NCBI RefSeq assembly: GCF_013375535.1
Contig: NZ_JABXJG010000002.1
Coordinates: 1,178,001-1,242,000, forward strand
Direction of reading: 5' to 3'
Length of the DNA: 64,000 nucleotides
Source of the DNA: Sphingobium sp. 15-1
Lineage (GTDB): Bacteria; Pseudomonadota; Alphaproteobacteria; Sphingomonadales; Sphingomonadaceae
Below the pieces are notes generated by a model. That model saw only the letters and a program-made list of their open reading frames with translations. It made no database searches and was not told where the DNA came from. Numbering within the stretch: position 1 is the stretch's first letter; each line of letters starts with the position of its first letter. A program made the position numbers and the translations under genes. Shown here piece after piece: positions 26,707 through 34,835 of the stretch.

Positions 26707-27942
26707 GCACGGAATGATCCAGTCTTGTTGGTGTGGACGGCCTCCAAACGGCATCACAATGTGCCAGGTTGAGGTTGTTGCAAATCTCAAGGAGGAGACC
26801 GTCCGTGGAACATCTTATCCGAGTTGGCATCGACACGTCAAAGCACGTTTACCAGCTTCATGGCGTCAACGCCGCCGAGAAGCCCATCCTGCGCAAAAAG
26901 CTGCGCCGTACCGAGATGATGGCGTTTTTCGAGAAGCTGCCGCCAACGGTGATTGCTATCGAGGCGTGTGGGGCGTCTCACCATTTGGCGCGGCTCCTGA
27001 CGTCGTACGGCCATGAAGTGAAGCTGATCGCGCCGCAGTTGGTGAAGCCCTATGTAAAGCGCGGGAAGAACGATGCGGCTGATGCCGAAGCCCTGTGCGA
27101 AGCAATGAGCCGACCCACGATGCGCTTTGTGCCCATCAAGACTTCTGAGCAGCAGGCAGCGCTCATGCTGGTCGGCGTACGCGATCGGTTGATCCGCACC
27201 CGTACGCAGTTGGTCAACGCGATCCGTGGTTATGCTGCAGAGTTCGGGCTGATTGCTGCCCAGGGCAAGTGCCGGATCGTTCCGCTGCTCGACCGTATCG
27301 CGGTCGACCCTACTGTGCCGGCGCTTGCGCGAACCCTGTTTGCCGCGCAGGCGAAGGAATATTCTCGGCTTCAGGACCAAATCGAAGAGGTCGAAGCGGA
27401 GTTGGCGGCATGGCACCGCGCCAACGAATGCAGCCGACGCCTGGCGGAAATCCCCGGTGTCGGTCCAATCGGAGCGTCACTCCTCATGATGAAAACGCCA
27501 GCGCCCGAGCTGTTTGCCTCAGGGCGACAATTTGCCGCCTGGATGGGCCTGACACCAAAGGACCATTCTACCGGCGGCAAGGTCCGGCTTGGCATTATAA
27601 CACGCGCCGGTGACGAACTGCTGCGAAGTGTGCTGGTGGCCGGTGCCACCGCGCTTCTACGGCATGTTCGAGCAGGAAAGGGCAACAATGCAAACGCCTG
27701 GCTACTTGAACTGCTCAAGCGCAAGCCGCCAAAGCTCGTTGCCGTGGCGGTTGCGAACAAGATTGCGCGCATTGCCTGGAAGCTCATGGTGACCGGCGAG
27801 CGCTACCGGGCAAACAGTATTCCGCTACGCGAGGTAGCGGCATAGAGCTTGGCGAACAGGGGGTGCTGATGTGCAAGCACTCGTGTTGAGCTGAGGCCTG
27901 AACTTGCAATAGAATGCGCAGATGGGATCGATCATTCCGGGC
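26707..27942 (+). mobile_element. IS110/IS1111-like insertion sequence with subterminal inverted repeats
   Basis: Inverted repeats of 13 bp with one mismatch (26707-26719 and 27930-27942) bracket the transposase gene. Subterminal repeats of this size mark the IS1111 subgroup; real ends lie a few bases outside. No target duplication is expected and none was looked for successfully. The element separates the alcohol dehydrogenase from an ACAD pair on the same strand, which may once have been one operon. The remaining 216 bp to the next gene hold nothing recognisable. Confidence 0.65.
26805..27845 (+). CDS. IS110/IS1111-family transposase (346 aa)
   Basis: This is an intact DEDD transposase: VGIDTSKHVYQL, IAIEACGASHHLARLL and KNDAADAEALCEAM supply the acidic residues. 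The C-terminal part has LAEIPGVGPIGASLL, FAAWMGLTPKDHSTGGK and ITRAGDELLRSVLVAGA. The start at GTG 26805 has an excellent aaggagg site; the open frame reaches back to 26733 without one. It is related to the 2821-3852 protein in motifs and in the cggcatc/atgtgcca block of the left flank but clearly different in sequence. It looks functional. Confidence 0.93.
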   Translation: MEHLIRVGIDTSKHVYQLHGVNAAEKPILRKKLRRTEMMAFFEKLPPTVIAIEACGASHHLARLLTSYGHEVKLIAPQLVKPYVKRGKNDAADAEALCEAMSRPTMRFVPIKTSEQQAALMLVGVRDRLIRTRTQLVNAIRGYAAEFGLIAAQGKCRIVPLLDRIAVDPTVPALARTLFAAQAKEYSRLQDQIEEVEAELAAWHRANECSRRLAEIPGVGPIGASLLMMKTPAPELFASGRQFAAWMGLTPKDHSTGGKVRLGIITRAGDELLRSVLVAGATALLRHVRAGKGNNANAWLLELLKRKPPKLVAVAVANKIARIAWKLMVTGERYRANSIPLREVAA

Positions 27943-28158
27943 GTGAGACACTCCGTACGATGCAATGGCTACTACATGCCGGAAACTTGTTTGGAACTCA
28001 TGTGGCGGAAACCATCTTGGCCCGCGGTCATTTGCGGCTGCACCTTTGAGGCCGGACATATGAACGCAAGCGATCGGTCATACTCTGCTAAATCTATTGT
28101 CAGGCGGGGGCCGTCCACATATGCATCGTGAAATTTTGAGGACACAGAGAGCAGCATC

Positions 28159-29166
28159 ATGAAGTCTTCCCCATTCGCCGATCCTTCAAGAGCCATGGTC
28201 GACCATATGCTTGGCGACGACCGCATCGCGTACAGGCGTCGTCTCGACGAATGTCTTGAAAGCGCGGCGGCGGCCGGTTCCGGCAATGTGCTGCGACAGG
28301 TGGCGACGGAGGGCCTGCTCGCCGGTCAGGACGGCGATCTGGTGAAGCTGGCCCTTGGGGCGGAAGCGGCGGCGGGCCAGCCGGCGCTGCAATGCCTTGC
28401 CAGCGACAGATACAGCCTGCTGGCGAAGCTGTTGGGCAGCGCCGAGCAGAAGTCCGTCATTTTCGCACCCGTGCCGCCCGTGCAGGCGCTGTGCCTGGCC
28501 GATCGGGCGTTGACGATCGAAGCAGGCCCGGACCGGGTTGTCGTGAGCGGTACGATCCATTCCGTTCCTGTCGCCGCTGAGGCTGAATGGCTTTATCTTG
28601 TCATGTTCGGGGAAGGTGGGCGGGCCTGCTACCTTGTTCCCGCCGCTTCCAAGGGTGTGAACCGCAAGAATATAAGCGTTACCGGTTCGGCCGATGTGGA
28701 ACTGGATCGGCTCTCGCTCACGGCCGATCAGCGTCTGACGGCGGAGCCGCAGGAGCTGGAGCGTCTTCTGGGTGTGATCGGCCTGATCGACGGGCTTGAG
28801 ACCCTGGCCGCGGGCCAGCGCCTTTGCAACGAAAGCGTCGCCACGGCGAAGAGCAGGCCGGCAGGGTCGGCGACCGGGTTCGACGATCAGGACATACAGT
28901 TCCGCCTGGCGGCGGCGCAGGCGCGCCTGATGATCGCTTCGGGCTATCGCACCGCAATCTTCCGCGATCTCGCCTCGGAAAGGGTGGATCCCTTCAAGGG
29001 AGCGGTGGCAAAGCTGTGGCTGAGCGAATGTGCCGAGGAAGTGGCGCGCGCATCGACCATGGCGGGACTCAGCCCCCGAAACGGAACTTCGGAAGTCATT
29101 ACCACAATGCTGGCGGACGCCATGCGGGGCAATATGCTTCGCGATCTGGTTTCCGGGCAGATTTGA
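28159..29166 (+). CDS. divergent ACAD-like subunit (335 aa)
   Basis: This is a weak relative of the acyl-CoA dehydrogenases. It is some 45 residues shorter than usual, starts with an unusual N-terminal part, and lacks the SEPxAGSD and YxGT blocks. The C-terminal helices (DDQDIQFRLAAAQARLMIASGYRTAIF, AVAKLWLSECAEEVARASTMAG) have the spacing of ACAD domain 3. It is followed after 35 bp by a complete ACAD, so it is probably the non-catalytic partner in a heteromeric enzyme. The ribosome site is weak. Beyond the fold I cannot assign a function. Confidence 0.72.
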   Translation: MKSSPFADPSRAMVDHMLGDDRIAYRRRLDECLESAAAAGSGNVLRQVATEGLLAGQDGDLVKLALGAEAAAGQPALQCLASDRYSLLAKLLGSAEQKSVIFAPVPPVQALCLADRALTIEAGPDRVVVSGTIHSVPVAAEAEWLYLVMFGEGGRACYLVPAASKGVNRKNISVTGSADVELDRLSLTADQRLTAEPQELERLLGVIGLIDGLETLAAGQRLCNESVATAKSRPAGSATGFDDQDIQFRLAAAQARLMIASGYRTAIFRDLASERVDPFKGAVAKLWLSECAEEVARASTMAGLSPRNGTSEVITTMLADAMRGNMLRDLVSGQI

Positions 29167-29201
29167 TCCCGCTCCAGAGACAGGCGGAAAAGGATAGCGT
29201 C

Positions 29202-30389
29202 ATGCGTACAACTGCACGGCTGGAACTTGAAGGTCATGATTTCAATGAAGAAATCTTCAGCACCGAACATGAGATGTTTCGCGAAACCGCGCGTCGCTTC
29301 ATCCAGAAGGAACTCGAACCCCACTATCTTGAGTGGGAGCATACGGAAATCGGATATCCGCGGGAAATCTGGCAGAAGGCGGCGGACGCCGGTCTGGTAG
29401 GGCTGGCCATTCCGGAGGCTTATGGCGGCCCGGGGGCCGACCTTCTCTTCAAGATGATCCTTGCCGAGGAAATGGGCAAATCGGTCGCGGGCGTGAGCAC
29501 CGGCGCAACCCTGTTCAGCGCCGACCTGATGACCTCCATGCTGGTGGAGCATGGGACCGAGGAACAGAAGCAGCGCTATTGTCCGGGCATATTGGCCGGG
29601 ACGACGATTTCATGCGCAGGCATATCGGAACCGGCGGCGGGCAGCGACGTCAACGCCATGCAGACCCGGGCGCGTCGCGACGGCAGCGATTATCTGATCA
29701 GCGGACAGAAGGTCTATATCAGCAACGGCATGCACGCCGACCTCTGCTATCTGGTCGCCCGGACCGATGAGGATATTGAGAGAGGGCGGGGGGCCCTTAC
29801 GATGTTCCTGGTCGATATGAACACGCCGGGCATGGAAAGGCAGCGCATGTCGACGCTTGGCGAACGGGCGGGGTCCGTTGCCGAACTGTTCATGGAGGAC
29901 ATGCGCGTCCCTGAAACGGCGATATTGGGCAAGCCGGGGATGGCGTTGCGGGAAAATCTGGCCTTCCTGTTCACGGCGGATCGCGTCGGCCTAGCGCTGC
30001 GCGCCATTTCGGTCTGCCGCCTGGCCTATGACCTGACCGTTCAGCATACCAGCGAGCGCCGGGTCTTTGGCCGGCGCGTGATCGATTTCGGCAATAGCCG
30101 CGCCAAGCTGGCCTCCATCCGGGCCGATATAGAGGTGATGGAAGGTTTCAAGGACACGTTGCTGCGACAGTTCAAGGCGGGCCTGCTGGATCCGTTGACG
30201 TCGTCAAGCGCGAAATACTGGATCTGTTCGAAGGAATTCGAGATCGCCAATGAGTGCCTGCAATTGCATGGCGGCTATGGCTACATTACTGAATCCCCCA
30301 TATCGCGGATTTTCACTTTCGCCCGGCTGGAAACAATTTACGCCGGAACGAACGAGATCCAGCTTGGCACGATAGGCCGGTTGATCTGA
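29202..30389 (+). CDS. acyl-CoA dehydrogenase (395 aa)
   Basis: This is a complete ACAD with IPEAYGGPGADLLFKM, AGISEPAAGSDVNAMQT, ISGQKVYISNG, the GKPGMALRENLAFLF loop, and CLQLHGGYGYITESPISRIF. The catalytic-Glu block reads YAGT, so Ala replaces Glu. It resembles the ACAD at 37089-38261 (same ISGQKVYISNG and QLHGGYGY blocks), so the two are probably paralogs. ATG 29202 follows an agga site; the longer upstream frame overlaps the ACAD-like gene and is not coding. It is convergent with the next ACAD, with a hairpin between them. Confidence 0.91.
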   Translation: MRTTARLELEGHDFNEEIFSTEHEMFRETARRFIQKELEPHYLEWEHTEIGYPREIWQKAADAGLVGLAIPEAYGGPGADLLFKMILAEEMGKSVAGVSTGATLFSADLMTSMLVEHGTEEQKQRYCPGILAGTTISCAGISEPAAGSDVNAMQTRARRDGSDYLISGQKVYISNGMHADLCYLVARTDEDIERGRGALTMFLVDMNTPGMERQRMSTLGERAGSVAELFMEDMRVPETAILGKPGMALRENLAFLFTADRVGLALRAISVCRLAYDLTVQHTSERRVFGRRVIDFGNSRAKLASIRADIEVMEGFKDTLLRQFKAGLLDPLTSSSAKYWICSKEFEIANECLQLHGGYGYITESPISRIFTFARLETIYAGTNEIQLGTIGRLI

Positions 30390-30398
30390 ACGCGGCAT

Positions 30399-30435
30399 GC
30401 GATCCGGCGTCTGTCGGGCACAGGTGCCGGATCGC
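30399..30435. terminator. hairpin between convergent ACAD genes
   Basis: Arms gcgatccggc (30399-30408) and gccggatcgc (30426-30435) form a perfect 10-bp stem with a 17-nt loop between two convergent stop codons. There is no clear T run, so it is a plausible two-way terminator rather than a textbook one. Confidence 0.45.
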
Positions 30436-31620
30436 TCATGACGGCCGGATGGGCTTGCCGAGCAGAACGTCCGCGATGATCCTCTGCTGGATTTCCGAGG
30501 TTCCCTCGAATATCCTGGTAAGCCGGGCGTCGCGCCAGTGGCGTTCGACGGCATGGAGCGTGGTGTAGCCCGCGCCGCCCAATATCTGCATCGCCTCGCT
30601 CGTCACCCGTTCGGACATTTCGGATGCGAAATATTTGACCATCGAGATTTCGGCCCGGGCCTGGCGTCCGGCGTCCAGTTCCGTGCATACATGATGCATA
30701 AGCTGGCGGGCGGCCTCGATCTCGGTCGCCATCGTCGCGATCTTGAACCGGATCGCCTGGAAGTTGGAAATGGGTTCGCCGAACTGGACGCGCTCCTTCG
30801 CATAGGCGATGGCGTCTTCCAGAGCGCCCTGGGCCAGGCCGATCGAACGGGCCGCAGTGTGGGCGCGCGCAACGCCAAGCGATGCGGCCGCCTCCTCGAA
30901 AGCCTTGCCCGATCCCCCCTCGTCCCGTGCCGGCACGCGCAGCCCTTCGAACCGCAGTTCCCAGGTTTTCCAGCCATGATAGCCGATCTTGGGGATCGGG
31001 CTTCCGCTCAACCCGTCCGGGAAGGTGCAGCGCAGCTTGTCGACGATCAGACTGATCGTGCGGGGACGGGCGGCCTGGTCGGCACCCGGTTCGTCGATCC
31101 GGCACAGGACGCTGATGAAATCGGCACGATCGGCGAAGGTGCACCAATATTTGTTGCCTGTTATCACCCATTCATCGCCATCGCGGCGCGCGCGACAGCT
31201 GATCCCGGAAAGGTCGGAGCCGGTGCCGGGTTCCGAAAGGGCGGCGGCGCCGAGATATTTGCCCGTAGCCATCGCGGCAATCTTTTCGCGCCGTTCCGCC
31301 TCGCTGCCGGGAATGGCGCGGTAGAATGCGTTTCCGCGCGCGAGCAGGCTGGCGACGCTCATCCAGGCGCGCGCCAGTTCCTCCGCGACGAGGCAATATT
31401 CGAAGACGCCGAGGCCAAGCCCGCCATATTCTTCCGGAATGAGGATGCCGAAAAAGCCCAGCGCGGCCATCTTCTCGATCAGCGCATCGGGAATGTCGCC
31501 CTTTTGGGGATCGAGTTCATTCGCGACCGGCAGCACTTCCGCGCGGGCGAAGTCGCGCGCGAGATCGCGGATCATCAACCGTTCGGGTGTGAGATAGGGG
31601 GAAATGACAGGGTCGGTCAT
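30436..31620 (-). CDS. acyl-CoA dehydrogenase (394 aa)
   Basis: This is a canonical ACAD: LIPEEYGGLGLGVFEY, AALSEPGTGSDLSGISC, ITGNKYWCTFADRAD, AKERVQFGEPISNFQAIRFK and IFEGTSEIQQRIIADVL. The last block has the catalytic Glu in the EGT position, unlike several other ACADs here. Length and motifs agree with short/branched-chain-type dehydrogenases. ATG 31620 has a gga site. It is the first complete gene after the broken transporter on the minus strand and probably shared a transcript with it. Confidence 0.92.
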   Translation of the reverse strand: MTDPVISPYLTPERLMIRDLARDFARAEVLPVANELDPQKGDIPDALIEKMAALGFFGILIPEEYGGLGLGVFEYCLVAEELARAWMSVASLLARGNAFYRAIPGSEAERREKIAAMATGKYLGAAALSEPGTGSDLSGISCRARRDGDEWVITGNKYWCTFADRADFISVLCRIDEPGADQAARPRTISLIVDKLRCTFPDGLSGSPIPKIGYHGWKTWELRFEGLRVPARDEGGSGKAFEEAAASLGVARAHTAARSIGLAQGALEDAIAYAKERVQFGEPISNFQAIRFKIATMATEIEAARQLMHHVCTELDAGRQARAEISMVKYFASEMSERVTSEAMQILGGAGYTTLHAVERHWRDARLTRIFEGTSEIQQRIIADVLLGKPIRPS

Positions 31621-31665
31621 GGCTGTTCCTGTTCGAACTGTTCACGGCGCACGGGCGGGGGGCTT

Positions 31666-33001
31666 CTATCGGGCTTGCCTGCCCGGCATATGAAAGGATT
31701 TGGCGGAGCACAGGACCAGCAGCATTGCGATCGGCGTGACGCCTGCGGTCACGGCGAAGACAGCTGGACCGATGGCCGCCGGTCCGTTGAAGAAGGTCGC
31801 GACATAGGGCGTGAGCACGCCTCCAAGGCCGGCGCCTATGATGTTGCTCAGCAGGAAATAGACAGCGACGAACTGCGCCCGCATCGACGCCGGGGCCAGA
31901 TGCTGCGCGACGATCTGCGGGAGCGTGTAGGATCCCGCGACGAAGAAGAAGGCGAGGGAGGCCGCGACCATCGTCGCCATAAGCGAGTCCGACAGGAAGG
32001 CGACACCGGTCGCCGGGATCGCGCAGGTCATCATGGTGGCGGCAAGCAGCGGAATTCGGTCGATGCGGCCGCGCGTGATCAGTTTCGAGCCGAGAAAGGG
32101 CGTCGCGGCCGCACTCAACACCGCCGCCATTCCCGCTGTCGAGGGTATCAGCACGCCCGCCTTGCTGGGGGTAAAGGCGAATCCGCGCACGAGATAGGGA
32201 AGCGTCCACAGGGTGAAGGCGAAAAGCGGAATCTGGTAAATGGAGATGCCGAGGAAAAATTGCCCGAACAACCGGCCGCAGGAAAGAAAGTATCGAACCG
32301 TCTGGCCGAAAGCCGGATGATGGCCTGGCCCGGCATCGGCGCGGTTCGCGTACGAACAGGATGAAGGCGAGGCCGAGGATCACAGCGGGCAGGCCGACGA
32401 TGGCAAAGGTCAGTTGCCATGGCGAATAGAGCGGGGGCACCGTTCCCGCCGCCAGCAGTGCGGCGTACCAAGCAAGGGCGCCGCCGCCCAGCGCGTGTGA
32501 AAGCGCGCCGCCCAGGATGCTCGATCCGAAGAAAAGGCTGAGCGGCGTGGCGCGCCGTTCGACCGGAAACATGTCCGCCAGCAGAGAGATTGCCGAGGGC
32601 ACCAGAGCCGCCTCGCCAAGGCCGCCGCCCAGACGGAAGAAGAGCAGTATTTCGAAATTGGACGCGGTCGCGGACAGCGCCGTCATCATGCCCCACGACA
32701 GCGCGCCAAGGCCGATGAGCCATTTGCGGTTCCCGCCGTCGGCAATCCGCGCCAGCGGGATTCCGGCGGAGCAATAGAGCAGGATGAAGGTGAAGCCCGA
32801 AAGCAGGCCGATCTGGATGTCATTGACCCCCAGTTCGGCGCGAATTGGCTCTGCGAGCAGCGATATGATCGTCCGGTCGACATAGGAAATGATGGTCAGG
32901 AGGCAGAGCAGCGTGACAGCCAGCACGGGCTGGAACGGCGATGGCGCGCCGCGCACTTCGGCTTTACGGGCGAGGTGCCCGCGCCGATAAGCGTCATTCA
33001 T
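31666..33001 (-). pseudogene. MFS transporter, interrupted by a frameshift
   Basis: The N-terminal half runs from ATG 33001 (MNDAYRRGHLARKAEV) through about six membrane segments typical of the major facilitator superfamily: LLCLLTIISYVDRTIISLLAEP, GFTFILLYCSAGIPLARIADG with the loop-2 region, LFFRLGGGLGEAALVP. At about 32270-32290 the frame breaks. The C-terminal half continues in another frame (LFGQFFLGISIYQIPLF, then YTLPQIVAQHLAP, FLLSNIIGAGLGGVLTP) to the stop at 31666. One extra or two missing bases would explain it. Whole length would be about 445 residues, normal for the family. A sequencing error cannot be excluded. Transporters of this type (LVRG-, YVDR-containing) are common in sphingomonad catabolic clusters. 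Confidence 0.8.
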
Positions 33002-33263
33002 GCTTGCCGCGCCAGCACGGCTGGGGCGAATTTGGCGCCCGCGGCGGTTTGCTTCATTTTGTCGAGCCTCGCATCGTCTCTCTCGGCGCGTGGGTTCGCG
33101 CCTGCTTTTGGACAAGAGCTTCACGTTCAAACGCATTATTGCAAGCTTTTCAGGCGATTGATTGCATCTGTGCTGAAATCGGCCCGCGCCGCATGCAATG
33201 GGCGAGAGGAACACACGGCCGACCCGTTCTGCGCCAGCGCGCGGAAGAGAGCAAAAATTCATC

Positions 33264-34346
33264 CTAGTGGATTGGTTCCAACGTTTGGAACCCTCGGTTT
33301 CGGGCTGCGATGATGTCGTCGGGATTGGCTTTCCAGATGAAGGGTTTGGGGTTTGCGGCGTTGTATTCGCGGATGAAGCGATTGATGGCGGCCTGGAGAT
33401 CGACGAGGGAATGGAAGACCCCGTGTTTGAGCCGGCGTCGGGTCAGCTTGGCGAAGAAGCCCTCGACGGCATTGAGCCATGAGCTGGAGGTTGGCGTGAA
33501 ATGGAAGGTCCAGCGCGGATGGCGGGCGAGCCATTGCTGGACCTTGTCCTTTTTGTGTGTCGCATAGTTGTCGAGGATCACGTGGATCGCTTTGTCCGCC
33601 GGCACTTCGCGCTCGATACGGTTGAGGAAACGGATGAACTCCTGATGACGATGGCGCTGCATGTTCTGCCCGATGACCGTTCCGTCCAGCACATTGAGAG
33701 CGGCAAACAGCGTGGTCGTGCCGTGCCGCTTGTAATCATGGGTCATGGTGCCTGCGCGGCCCTTCTTCATCGGCAGGCCGGGCTGGGTGCGGTCGAGCGC
33801 CTGGATTTGCGACTTCTCATCGACGGACAGCACCACCGCATGAGCCGGCGGATCGACATAGAGGCCGACGATTTCGGTGAGCTTCTCGGCAAACGCCGGG
33901 TCGTTCGACAGTTTGAAGCTGCGCCAGCGGTGCGGGCTGAGACCGTGCGCCTTCCAGATCGCCTGCACCGTCGAGGCGGCAACGCCAGCCACCTTCGCCA
34001 TGGCGCGCAACGTCCAGTGGGTCGCCTCGTGCGGGGGCGGCTCATGCGTCAGGCGGACGATCTCGGCGACATGCGTGGGCGGGATCGGCGCCTTGCCGGG
34101 CGGACGGGATTTATCGCGAAGCAGACCCTCGACGCCTTCGTTCATGAAGCGTTCCTGCCATCGCCAGACGCAGGTCTTGGACTTGCCCGTCGCGGCCATG
34201 ATCGCCGAGGTACCCAGACCATCGCCGCTCAGCAGCACAATACGGGCCCGCCAAACGTGCTTCTGCGGGCTCTGCGGGGCCGCTGTAATGTCGCACAATC
34301 GCTGACGGTCGGCGGCGGACAGGGTGAAAGTGATGCCATCGCGCAT
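33264..34346 (-). CDS. IS630-family DDE transposase (360 aa)
   Basis: The N-terminal helix-turn-helix (GLGTSAIMAATGKSKTCVWRWQERF, WTLRAMAKVAGVAASTVQAIW) is followed by a DDE catalytic core: VVLSVDEKSQIQAL (first Asp), HVILDNYATHKK (second Asp) and SSSWLNAVEGFFAKLTRR (Glu). ATG 34346 (MRDGITFTLS) matches the usual start; a TTG at 34370 is also open. The frame ends in TAG, whose TA is the target duplication and whose G is chromosomal. The gene is intact and probably active. Confidence 0.93.
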   Translation of the reverse strand: MRDGITFTLSAADRQRLCDITAAPQSPQKHVWRARIVLLSGDGLGTSAIMAATGKSKTCVWRWQERFMNEGVEGLLRDKSRPPGKAPIPPTHVAEIVRLTHEPPPHEATHWTLRAMAKVAGVAASTVQAIWKAHGLSPHRWRSFKLSNDPAFAEKLTEIVGLYVDPPAHAVVLSVDEKSQIQALDRTQPGLPMKKGRAGTMTHDYKRHGTTTLFAALNVLDGTVIGQNMQRHRHQEFIRFLNRIEREVPADKAIHVILDNYATHKKDKVQQWLARHPRWTFHFTPTSSSWLNAVEGFFAKLTRRRLKHGVFHSLVDLQAAINRFIREYNAANPKPFIWKANPDDIIAARNRGFQTLEPIH

Positions 34347-34416
34347 CCTCTCAGACTCGCACGCCAGCAAGCCGATGGGAATCCCCCATCGGACTCTTTT
34401 GTTCCGGTCAATCCAC
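33267..34416 (-). mobile_element. IS630-family insertion sequence, complete, 1150 bp
   Basis: The ends are inverted: gtggattg at 33267 and caatccac ending at 34416. They are bounded by TA on both sides (33265-33266 and 34417-34418), inside CTAG on each flank. A TA duplication is the hallmark of IS630/Tc1-type insertion, and several members prefer CTAG. The element holds one transposase gene filling nearly all its length. It lies 266 bp upstream of the broken MFS gene start and 420 bp before the CoA-transferase gene. Confidence 0.88.
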
Positions 34417-34835
34417 TAGCGTTCGGCTTATATTTTTGTACCGTCCCGATACCCGCGCAGATTGTTACGAAACTGAGTTCGACGAACTATATGACTTTTA
34501 TCTGAAGGCTCTCAACAAAGCATTCAAGGGTGTTGGAAATTCCAGTCGCAACCGACGGTAGTGTGACCTGTCGCGCTGACACCGGACGCTTACCAGCAAC
34601 AGAACGGCCGAGAGCATTACAGGTGCGATCAAATTGTTCGCTATTTGTTCCGGAATCGCCAATGTCATGCACCGATTCCGATTATTGCGGGGGCAGGGAT
34701 AATCTGGGCCGAAGACGAAGAGAACAAGGTTCCAGTCCAGGCCAGATCATGATGCCTGCCAGACGCTTCTTTCATAGACGGACTTTCTGGTTCATGTAAC
34801 CTGCAAACAGATTTCAGACGGGGAGAGGTTGACGC
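34417..34835. other. intergenic region upstream of the CoA transferase, no gene seen
   Basis: No recognisable protein or RNA is encoded in this stretch. It is AT-richer near 34430-34520 than the genes around it. It probably contains the promoter of the CoA-transferase gene; a ggggag site precedes its ATG at 34836. Confidence 0.5.

Noticed and set aside
679..27942. Composite transposon bounded by IS110 elements
   Set aside because: The three IS110 transposases are different from each other, so they do not define one composite unit.
28824..29201. Long N-terminal extension of the ACAD at 29202
   Set aside because: It overlaps the ACAD-like gene in another frame and has no family similarity; ATG 29202 has its own ribosome site.
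31517..33262. Single 581-residue minus-strand frame through the transporter region
   Set aside because: Only the middle part is MFS-like; the tail is the wrong frame after the frameshift and the head is upstream non-coding sequence.
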